Positions 34,701 through 46,700 of a stretch of 64,000 nucleotides of DNA are shown here, piece after piece. Source of the DNA: Elephas maximus indicus (Eukaryota > Chordata > Mammalia > Proboscidea > Elephantidae); assembly GCF_024166365.1 (NCBI RefSeq), contig NC_064827.1, positions 46,342,635-46,406,634 on the forward strand, read 5' to 3'. The translations under genes and the position numbers were made by a program. How positions within the stretch are numbered: the first letter of the stretch is position 1; every line of letters starts with the position of its first letter. The notes below the pieces were generated by a model, which had not been told where the DNA came from, made no database searches, and saw only the letters and a program-made list of their open reading frames with translations.

Positions 34701-37700
34701 CATCTAAGCACAATGATATCTAGTTCTCTGTGGCCACTCCTTACTGTCACGTACATATAAACAGTATTTTAAACAGATGTGAATACAGGGCCCAAGTCAC
34801 AGGTAGAATACTTGGTCTTGGTGGTATACAGAATCCCTAGGAGGCTGTGTTAAGCTTGCTTAGGAGTGTTTTGTGTCCAAATCCCGAATGAGACACTCTT
34901 CCTATAACGAGCCCACAATCTTCTGTTTGTCTCCAACATCTACTCTTAATCTTATTTCCTGTCAACTCAATCACCTATCCACTGAACAACAACACAAAAT
35001 TATAACACGCCTTAAAGAAGAAAACCAGATTTAAAAAGGGGGTTTTAAGAACATCAGAAGGAGGATTCAGTGGAAACACGCACCACCTAAATGCAACCAT
35101 TCTCTTTGTATCATAGTGACAACGTGTATGTGAAACCTCGTGGGTCGAATTAGCCACAAATGGAATGTATAAAAAACATGCTCCTACTCAGAGACACACA
35201 CAACCCCTTTACTGCCACGTAAAGCCCTCTTGAATGATTTCTTCAAAACCAGACAACTGGCTACGTTAGAGAACATGTTTACTACCTGTGAAAACAAGCT
35301 CATCATACCCAGACATTGGGAGAATTGTGTCTTCCCTGGAGGATACACATCTTCTGTTAGTAGGAATGCTGTGATCTCCTGCTTTACTGGAATCACATCT
35401 GCTCACTCTCTCTTGAGCGGGCCTCCCACACCCCCGCTGTGTATCTCAGGGATTCAGGGCCAAATATTCAGCTGGGCCTGTCAGGGACTAACACAGGGCC
35501 TGGCACCCCACAGAACATCAACGATCAGGGGTTGACTGATTAAGTTTTTCCATCTCCCAGGGCAGGGTCCAAACGGCTTACTTCCTTGGCAGAAAAACAG
35601 CAATTTGTGTTATTTGATACTGGGAAAGCTGAATGTCAACTGCATCTACACTATAATGCATCTTGCAGTTAAGCAGGTGAAATTATCTGTTAAAAAGACC
35701 TGTTTATTTCCTCAGACAGATCTGAAGAGGCTGCTTTGATCTGGATACAATTCAATCAGAAGTAACCCTTGGGCTAGGGCATGTCTCGTCCATATCTCGT
35801 CCAACAGGCAGCAAATATGTGGCTGGTATATCTTTCCTAACATACCTCACTTACCTCCAGAGAGGGTCCATGGCCACCTGGAGGAATATGTACATGTATG
35901 TACACAGGGCAGAATAAAGATAAAAGAGGGATCAGAAAACATTAAAAAGTGGACAGATCGCTGTACCAAGGACCAAGGGTGGGATATTTACCGTATATGA
36001 GCACCGACTTAGCCCTGCACTTCCTGGCAGCCAAGGCAAAAACCGAAACACGATAGGTGATGTTAACTCTCACTGACTAAAAATATGCTGTGGTTTGCCC
36101 CATCCAGGCCACTTCAGGGATCTCAAAATTAATTCCCAGCATTCATTCTATCCCTGGGTCACAGAGTTAAGTGCCTGACTACCAAAGATTGGTGGTGTGA
36201 ACCCAACCAGAGCTGCCTAGGAAGACAGGCTTGGTGATCTGCTTCCAAAAGGCCACTGCCTTGAAAACCCTATGGAGCAGTTCTACTCTACGCAGGGGTC
36301 GCAATCAACTTGACGGCAACTATCAACAACAACCCTCCCCTAGATCCTTACCTCCAATCACGAACAAGGAGAAAAGGAAAAAGCACAACCTATTCTTTCA
36401 AGGTCACTATGTTTACAAAAACACAAAACACTGATCTGATCATGCTATTCCTTGCTCAAAACCCTTTAATGATTCCCCAGAAACCAAAAGGTAAAGTCCA
36501 AACTTCTTTGTTTGCTGTATTAGTTTTCCATTATTGCTGTAACAAATTACCATAAGTTCAATGGCTTAAAACAACACAAATTATCTTCTAGTTTTGGGGG
36601 TCATAAGTCCAAAATAGGTCTTATAGGGCTAAAAATCATGATGTCTGCAGAGCTGCATTGCTTCTGGAGGCTCCAGAGGAGAATCCGTTCCTTGTCCTTT
36701 CTACTTTCTAGAGGCTGCTCATATTCCTTGGCCTGTGACCCCTGCTTCCACTGTCACATTTCCTTTTGACAATGGCCCACCTGCTTCTCTAAGGACCCTT
36801 GTGATTACATCAGGCCCACCTGGATAATTCAAGATAACCTCCCCAGCTCAAGGTCCTTAACTTAATCACATCTACAAAGTCTCTTTTGCCATATGAAGTA
36901 ACACCTTCACAGGTCCTGGGGACTATGACATGGACATCCTTGGGGAGCCATTACTCTGCCCACCACACTTGGCATTTGAGGTCCTTCTTGTTCCAGCTTC
37001 AACCTGCCTTTCCAAGTGGATCTTTTACTCTGTCCTCCCAGGCATCCTGTCCCCAGACACACATTTCTCACCATTTTCTCAGACATACCCTGAATTTCAC
37101 TGCCTCTGGGCCCAGAATGCCTTGTCCACGGCAATCTGATCCTATTTATCCTCTAAACACAACTCAGATGTTATCATGCGTCCTTCCCTGATGTACTCAG
37201 CTGAAACTGGGGCTGAGTTCCTCTGGTCCTCTGCACAAAGACCTATTAAAACACTCATTTCAGTGAGTTTTCTATCATGGTTTTTGTTGTATGTGTCTAT
37301 CTCCAACATGAGACTATAAACTCCACGAAACAGAGACTATCTTCACACACTTTTTATATCCCTGTCCCTTTAGGTACAAGCATTTAAATGTATGTTAAGG
37401 GAATGATACAAACACATATTCTTATATTAAATAATGCAAAAGAAGGTAAAAGAGTTCTATGACCACAAATGTTTATAGCAAGCTGTTTATAACAGTGAAA
37501 AATAGTTGCTACAACTAATACGACTGGTTCAAAAATTACTGAATATTAACACAATGTAATGTTCTGAAACTTGTCCAAGTGATAAAAGCCATACAACAAC
37601 GTGGAAAAAGTACATATAAAACAATACAAAAGGAAAAAACCCAGAATAGATCTGTCGCACATTAATGACAGTTAATTTTCCTCAAGCAAAAACATAACTG

Positions 37701-40700
37701 TGTGAGTCTTCTGCTAAAAAACCTTCCACAATTCCCCGTTATTCTCCTCAGAATAAATGCCTCCTTTCTCGGCTTGGTCTACATAAAGCCCTCCTCATCT
37801 GGCTCAAGCCTTTCTTCCATCCCTCCTTCTCACTATGCTGCATGGCAGGGATGGACTGTCAGAGGCACATAAAAGGTCATGCTGCTGGATTCGACTGGAC
37901 AATGGGCTGGAGAGGGATGCTAGTGAGGAGTGAGCTTCTTGGATCAGGTGGACACTTGAGACTATGTTGGCATCTCCTGCCTGGAGGGGAGATGAGAGGG
38001 TGAGGGGGGGTTAGAAGCTGGCAAAAAGTACATGAAAACAGAGAGTGGAGGGAGACAGCGGGCTGTCTCATTAGGGGGAGAGTAACTGGGAGTGTGTAGC
38101 AAGGTGTATATGGGTTTTTGCGTGAGAGACTGACTTATTTGTAAACTTTCACTTTAAGCACAATAAAAATTATTTTTTTTTAAAAAAAAAGGTCATGCTG
38201 CAGTGACCACAGAGCCCAAGATTTCTGGGATTGCCCCAATTTAAAATATCTCATACCAGTGTCTCAGCTTGTGCCACATTTTCCTCAAGCCGCAATGGAC
38301 TGTTAGTTAAACCCTCAGTCTGTTATGCTCTGCTGCCTTTTTCACGCTGTTTCCTTTACTAGGAATGCCCACCTCCCATCTCCATCACAGTCCAAGTTCT
38401 ACCCATATTTCAAAGTCCAACTCGATTGCCACCGCCTAAATGAGGCCTTCTTACATCCTCCTAATCAGAATGGTTCTCTCCTTTCCTCTTTCTCTTGGTA
38501 CCACTTTCACAGCATTTTTCACAGTCTGTCCCGTCTGGGATGGCAGATACACGGCCCCTTCCCACGCCCTCCCTACCATGGCAGACATCACTAGTTAACC
38601 ATGGCGTGCTTTTATGCCGAGGCCAGATAGAGCCTCACAGTCTTAACACTGCACTTCAGGTAGCCACTACCAACTGACTGGAGTTGTCAGGTGACTGGAA
38701 ATCTCTATTGCATCTGTCTTTTTTTAAATTTATTGTTGTTGTTGTTGAGAATATACACAGCAAAACATACACCAATTCAACAGTTTTTACATGTATAATT
38801 CAGTGACACTGATTACATTCTTTGAGTTGTGCAACCATTCTCCCCCTCCTTTTCTGAGCTGTTCCTCCCCCATTAACATAAACTCACTGCCCTCTAAGGT
38901 TCCTATCTTTCGAGATGCTGTTGTCAATTTGATCCCATATAGTTTTTAAAAGAATACAATGCTCAAGGCAGGTAATTTTTACTAGGTAAGCTAAACTACT
39001 CTTTGGTTTTAAGATGACCTCGGGGGATATTTTTGGCTTAAGGTTTAAAGATCATCTCAGGGCAATAATTTCAGGGGTTCATTTAGCCTTCATGACTCCA
39101 GAAGTCTGGATCCATGAGGATTTGAAATTCTGTTCTTCATTTTCTCCCTTTTGATCAGGATTCTTCTATAGAACCTTTTATGAAAATGTTCAGTGATGGT
39201 AGACGGGCACCATCCAGTTCTTCTGGTCTCATGGCAAAGGAGGCAGCTGTTCATGGAGATAATTAGCCATACATTCCTTTTCCTCCTCCTATTCCTGTCT
39301 CTCTTTCTTCCTCTGTTGCTCTAGGCAAAAAGAGACCAATTGTTGTGCCTTGGATGGCCATTTGCAAGCTTTTAAAACCCCAGGCATTACTCAAAGAAGT
39401 AGGAGGTAGAACAGAAGCACTAAACACGTTATTAGGCCAATTGACTGGGATGTCCCATGAAACCATGACCCTAAACCTCCAAGTCAAGGAACCAAATGAG
39501 GTATTTGGTTATACATAAGCAGCCTCAGCAGTTACTTTTTTTTTTTATATAATCTTTGTAAATATGTCTATCGTACAACTTTTACCAATTCAACTTTTTA
39601 CAGGTGCACAACTTATTGACAGCACTTACAATAATCGGCTGTGCAACCCTACCCTTAATCAATGTGATTTTTTCCATCATCATAAACCAAAATTCAGTAC
39701 CCCATAAGCAATAACCTCCCCTTCCCTCCCTTAGTAACCACTAATAAGCTTTGGTCTCTATACATTCGCCTTTTCTTGTCTTTTTATATAAGTGAGGTCA
39801 TAAAATATTTGTCCTTTTGTGATTGGCTTATTTCCATCTCTGTCTTAAGAGTTATTTCTATGCGTACATGTCCTCCAGACTAGAGCAAGCCCCTAGGGAG
39901 GAGGGTTTGCCACTTATTTACCTTTGTTATCCCTTGTTGTAAGTGCTCAGCAATGTTTACTGAACAGAATGACTGCACATAGTTAACTGGAAGGGAACAG
40001 AGAAACACAAATGCAGTTGTGTTACTGTGGTGGGATTATGGGTGAAGTTTCTGCTCGCATCTGAGAGTTGTTTTAGTTAAATATGTTTTCTAATTAAAAA
40101 AAAAAGCGAGTAGAGAAACAGAGAGATGAGAGAGTTAAGAAGGGATCACGGAAGAGTGTGATGGTCTGGGTCCAGAGGTGCATACCTCACAACTGGGTTT
40201 CCGTGGTACAGAATATAAATGCCAGCTTCCTTATTTGAAAATATTTGATTGTTTCGGATGATGCCTTTCCCATTACCAAGGATGACAATGCCAGAGCGAA
40301 GGCCGTGGTGGATCTGATTACACTGCAAGTGAAGATGAAACACCAGAGGAAGGGTCAGTCACGCCAGTGAGAGGCAGAGTGCCCAACGCTGCCTACACAA
40401 CTGGGCCAGGAAGATGCTAAGCTCATGCCAAAGTGAATGAGACCAAGCTGCTGCCCTGTCCTTCCTCCACAGGTGCACACAGCGAAGCTGTAAGGGAGAA
40501 CAGGAATACAGAAGTCTTCACTGCCTCTTAGGATGTACTCAGGCTGACATTGACTGCGGAGGGCCCTTGCTCTTCACCTGCAAGGCAGGCTACTGAATGT
40601 TTGTGAGCCTCTAAAGAGTCCCCCAGACACACGATCATCTGGCCAGAGCCATACCTCCCAGGGTCCAAGGAGCCCACGTCTCAGAGTAGGGTCCAAAAAC

Positions 40701-43700
40701 CAAACCAAACCCATTGTCATCGAGTTAATCCCAACTCATAGAGACCCTATAGGACAGAGTGGAACTGCCCCATAGGGTTTCCCAGGCTGTAATCTTCATG
40801 ACAGCAGACGGTCACATCTTTCTCCTGTGGGGCAGCCAGTGGGTTCAAACTACCAACCTTCTGGTTAGCAGCCAAGCACTTAACTACTGTGCCACCAGGG
40901 CTCCTTCAGGGAAGAGTTAAAAAAAAAAAAAAACCCATTGCTGTCGGGTCAATTCCGACTCACAGATACCCTATAGGACAGAGTAGAACTACCCCATAGG
41001 GGTTCCGAGGAGCAGCTGGTGGATTTGAACTGCTGACCTTTTTGTTAGCAGCTGAACTCTTAACTACTACACCACCTGGGCTCCACCCAATATGACAGAA
41101 TGCTGGCCATGTGGTCCCAAGGGCACTACATCCAGAGAAGGGCGAAGGCCATTTGGCTTTTAGTCTGCTTCTCACTCAGGGGAGCGGCCTCTGGGAGCTC
41201 AGTTTTCCCATGGGCATATGGTCATAGAAGGTATACAAGCTAAAGGATCCGTAGAGATTACTCATTTCTAACACTTTGTACAAATAGGGAAACAGGACCA
41301 GAGTCACATAGTAAGTTGGTGGCAGAGTCAGATCTGAACTTCTGCCTCCCAGGCCAGTTGTTTTTCCACAGTGACTTAAATTTTTAGACAATAAAAAATT
41401 ATAATAAAATTATTTCAGTCTGTTAACTTATAGCCTAAATTCAATCCCATACTTACCACAGGAAGCTAGCCATATCTCTTCCAAAATGATTCCACAGAAA
41501 CAAAGACACACAGAGAAAAGAGCAGGAACTATTTGCAAACAGGAAGCAACATAAATTTGCGATGGCAACATTTGTTTAGATATCTTCCGAAAAGGTTTCT
41601 GAAAACCCAGAGCTGCTCTGAAAAGGAAAGGAAGCAAAGGCAGAGAAGAGTACCAGTACGAGTGGGTTGGACTTCTTCCGGATGTCCACGCCAGCCTCTG
41701 CGTTATGATAAATGTTGTTGCCAGCGATCAAGCCTCCACCCTCCAAGCGAAGAAAGATGCCTGATGCTCTGCAACGGTAAACGTCATTCCTGAGCATGAC
41801 GATCTAAGCAGGAAAGAAGGATGGAATTAGAGAATCACCATTTGGCAACCAATGGAGTAATAATTGCTTTGAGGCAAGAATCATTGTGGAGGCGAGAGCT
41901 AATGGGTGAAAGGTTGATGAGAAGCAGGATATTTACATAGTCTCAAAGTATCTTCCCACAAATTTATTAGTAAGTTCAAAATACTTACTAAATTTACAGT
42001 GGAGAAAGTGGTAGACTTCATTGTAACCACATGATCAAAGTTAGCATCTCCATTAAAAAAGGATAAATCAACATCATACGCCTACTGATATGACTGATGG
42101 ACTGAGAACACTGCATCATTCTGTGGTATTCCTGCCCAAAATACGTGACCTCAACTTAATCATGGTGAAACATTAGACAAACCCAAACTGAGGGACGTTC
42201 TACAAATAACTGGCCCATACTCCTCAAATATGCCAAGGTCATGAAAGACATGGCAAGACTGAGGAACTAAGAGAGATTAAGGCGACACCAGTGATCCTGA
42301 ATTGGATCCTGGACACACAGAGGATATTAGGACAAGAGGCAAAATTTGAATGGGGTCTACAGAATAGAGGGTAGGCTTATATCAGTGCTAATTTCCTGTT
42401 TTTGAGGGTTGTATATGAAATGATTCAAAAAAAATATATCAATATATCTATAGAGAGAATAAAGCAAATGTAGGTCAATTGAGGAATCTGAGTGAAAGGT
42501 ATATGGGAATTCTTCATTCTAATCTTACGACTTTTCTGTAGGTTTGAAATTATTTCAAAATAAGTCAAAAAAATTACTATTAATATGGAAACTGTCTGTA
42601 CTTTCTGCACAATTTTTCCGTAACCCTAAAACTGCTCTAAAAAATGAAGTTTAATAAAAAAGAATTGCTATGACCACATCATAGCCAGTAAGATAAATAC
42701 AATAACAAAGACAATAATAAGTGTTGGTAAGGATGTGAAGAAATTTCAACCCTCCACATTGCTGCTGGGAATATACAACGGGTACATCCACTTGGGAAAA
42801 CATTTTGGTAATTCCTCAAAAAGTTAAAAATAGAGTTACCATATGGTGCAACAATTTCACTCCTAGGTATGTGCCCAACAGAAATGAAAACATACGTCCA
42901 CACAAAAACCTATACGCAAATGTTCATGGCAGCATTATTGATAATAGACAAAAAGTGGAAACAATATTGAGTGGATGAATGGATAAATAAAATGGGGGCA
43001 TATCCATATATTGGAATATTATTCAGCCATAAGAAGGAATAGAGTACTGATGCATGTGACAACATGGATAGCCTTGAAAACACTATGCTAAGTAAAAGAA
43101 GCCAGACACAAAAGGCCACATGCTGTATGACTCAATTTATATGAAATCTCCAGAACAGACAAATCCATAGAGATGGAAAGTACACTAGTGATTTCCAGGG
43201 CAGGGGCAGGGAAATGGGTAATGACTGCTAATGGGTGTAAGGTTTCTTTCTGGAGTGATGAAAATATTCTGGAATTAGAAAGTGGTGACAGCTACACAGC
43301 CTCATGAATATACTAAAACTCACCGAATTATATACTGTAAAAGGGCGAATTTTAATGGTATGTGAATTATAGCTCAATAAATAATAATAAATTGCTATGG
43401 CATTTCAGTTTCAAGGGATAATTTTAAAAGAGTGACTGTAACAGTTTTATTTTAAAATGTCAATATTTTAAAAATACCAGAAATTATATCCTTTGCAACT
43501 ATTTAAACAAATGATGAAAAATTTTAGATGCCAACTTAAAAATGAGTAATGGGGAACACAGTTTTTCAAAATTCTTTTAGAGAATAAAAAACCCACAGCC
43601 ACTGAGTCAGTTCTGGCTCCTATCAGCACATAGGCAGAGTAGAACTGCCCGTGGGATATCCAAGACTGTGATCTTCATGGAAACAGACTGCCACATCTTT

Positions 43701-46700
43701 CTCCCGTGGAGTGGCTGGTGGGTTTGAACTGCAGACCTTTTAATTAGCAGCCAAGCACTTAACCACTGAGTCGCCAGGGTTCCTACTTTTTTAGAGAATA
43801 CACAAGCAAAATTATTTGAAGATCTGTGATCTAGTTCATCTCCCTCACTTTAAGATGAGGAAACTGGGATCCAGAAAAGGGAAGTGACTTGTTCAAGGTC
43901 AGAGAGCATATTAATAATAGACCCAGGGCTGAGATCCAGAACACCTCACTTTCACTGTAGTGTCCCTGGTCCCTAGAAGTATAGCGAGCACACAGCAGGT
44001 TCTCCATACATATTTTTTGAACAAATGAATGAAAAAAAAAAAGATGAATCTGTAGATTGCCAAGTAAACATATAATAATCTCAATCTCACAGCTTCTCAG
44101 TAACTATTCAAATAAGCATTTTATATTTATACTGCTAAATTAGTTATCTGCTTTTTTTAAAATATAAACTTTTCGTAACACCATAACCTGTTTAGTTATT
44201 CCAGTGACTCTCTAATATACGTAGAATTTGGTATAATCATTAAAAATATTTTCTTTAACATTTATGATGAAAATTCAGTTTGTATTTTAAGAAACAAATA
44301 TACAATTTTAGAAGTACTGCCTGGAGCCAGATAGATTTGCAGTTCTGGGAGCTAGTGGCTTTAAAAAGAAATAGGGGAAATAAGTCATGCAGAGGCAGAT
44401 ATAACTGCATCTGACAAGAATGGTGGAATGTGAGTGAATTTTCTGATTCCAAAGGTGTCAGAAGATTTGCAGTTTGGCATTTTAAATTCTGAAGGTGCGG
44501 TAGACCTTTTCCATTCTTTCTCTCTGTTTAGTCCAGTTATGATGCATGGAAGGAACATTAGGTTAGGAGACCTGCATTCAAGCCCTGCCTACTTGAAGCT
44601 GCTGTGTGACCCAGTGAGGTCTCACGGGTCTGCAGAGTAAGTCCCTATGACAGCACCTTGCTATTGTGTATACACCGCACTGCGTAAGTCAGGTTCCGGA
44701 AGACATTTCCTTCCATCTTGGCTCGACCATAGGAGCAAACGAAGACACCCCCCTTCCCATCCCGGAAGAGGCACTTGCGGATGAGGCAGCCCTGCACAGA
44801 GCTGGCCAGGGCCATGGCCTCCTTGTCCTTCTGCAGCTCTTGCTGCAGTGAGTTCAGCACTAGGCAGCTGGGCAGCTGAATGGATGCTCCTGGCAGTGGT
44901 GGACTCAGAAAAGAGCCCCCCAATACTGGGCGAGGGCCCTGCACTTGGTAGGACAGTCTGTACGTGAGCTGGTCCACGTCCTCATCCTCACCGCTGGGAC
45001 TCAGGCCTCCATCACTGCTGTCTGGGGTCTGTGCCACCCTTTCCCCATCGCTGGCCACCTCTGCCTCCTGTGAGCCAGCCTTGGAGTCCTTTGGGGAGCT
45101 AGAGGCTGGGCTGGTGGGGCTTTGGCTGCCTTCAATGACAATGTCACAGGTCCTTGGGCTCCAGGCCTGGTCCCTGCTCTCTAGGTCCAGGGACATTAAA
45201 GAGTCAGAGTCCTCTGTGGGGAGGAAACTGGGAGAGGACTTGATAAGCCCTAATAGATACTTGTAGGCCCAGTTCTTATCTGCAGATGGGTGGCCCTCAA
45301 CGGTCACAGAGTTGTTTTCACTGCCCACAAATTCACAGTTTTCCAGGATACAAAGGGGCACGTTGTGCAGAAAGATATGGGTGTTTTTGAAGATGCAAAA
45401 CTTCACTTGGCATGTGCCTGGGCCATGGACCTGGATGTGTCCATTCTCAAAGTTGCAGTTGTCAAACTGGACATGACCCGATGTTGTCTGGGGAATGAAA
45501 ATGAAAACATGAATATAACAGGGATGAGGTTTGTTTTGCTGATCAGTGCTTTTTGCTCTCTAAGGAGGATGGATCATGGAAAGGCCACTAGTTCTGTTGA
45601 TGTATTTAAGAAAGCAAGCCTGCTGGGCAGGACAGAGGCCCCTTCCCCATGAGGGCGTGTGTGTCAGCTGGTCCGAGAGGAACTGGGGAGCTGCTCTGCA
45701 TCAAAGAGGGCAAATAATTTGGAGGTGCCCACCCTTCCCAGCTCTCTGAAGACAGTCATTGAAAACTGCTGTAAAATCACCCTTGTCTTGGCTTTTTTCA
45801 CGCAAGGCCATCCTAGGCCCTGTGCTTTTCCCAAAGACTTGCTAGTTTTTATCTCTTTCGTATTTTTTAGTTAAAAGACGGTCACGGACCAATCAGTAAT
45901 ATATACCAGGTACTAAGCCAGATGGTGAGATACAAAGAAGTCTTAAGGCCAGGCCCCACCCGTTGAGGATATACAACCACACTTCTGGTGGGGAGTACGA
46001 GCTGAAATTAACATATTACTCTAGCAATAAATATATTGTGAAAAATGATGTGTCTGGACAGTACTCTTTCTAGAACCAAAATCTCCTTCTGAGTCTAAAG
46101 ACCAGCTCATCGGTCCTTTGGAAACATTCCAGAGCTAAAAAAGCAGGCTTCTGAGCTTCCAGGAAAGCCAGCATGATGTAATTTTAAAAGTGCTTAGTGA
46201 TCTAAGTACTGACATCACTAACTACCCACTTGAGAAAGTTATTTAGCGTCTCTGAGCTTCAGTGTTCCTACCCGCAAAATGAGGATACTGCATTTACCCT
46301 GTCAAACACAAGTGTTTGCTGTGAGGATCAAGTGAGGTTACAGATGGAAAGTCACCTAGGTCATGAGTACAGTACAGGCTTTGGATCCTAGCTCTGTCCC
46401 TTACTAACTCTGAGACCCTGGGTATGTCACTTAATCTAGTTGAGCCTCAGTTCCCTCATCTACGAAATTTGGAGGACACTATCTATGTCACAGAACTATA
46501 GGGAGAAATAAATGAGGTAACGGCTATAAAGCTTGTGCCTGGCACACAGTAAGTACATCATAAATGATTGGTAGTATAATGATTATCACATACATGAGAG
46601 ACAATTAAGTTGTTATTGGTAGTCATAGTGGCAATATAATTTTTATTGACTGGATACATAATCTAGGTTTTACAATCAATTTCTAGGTAACGTATAGCTA

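Noticed and set aside
44964-45266. Open frame on the + strand opposite FBXO10 exon 2
   Set aside because: It is a shadow of the GC-rich FBXO10 coding strand and shows no independent similarity.
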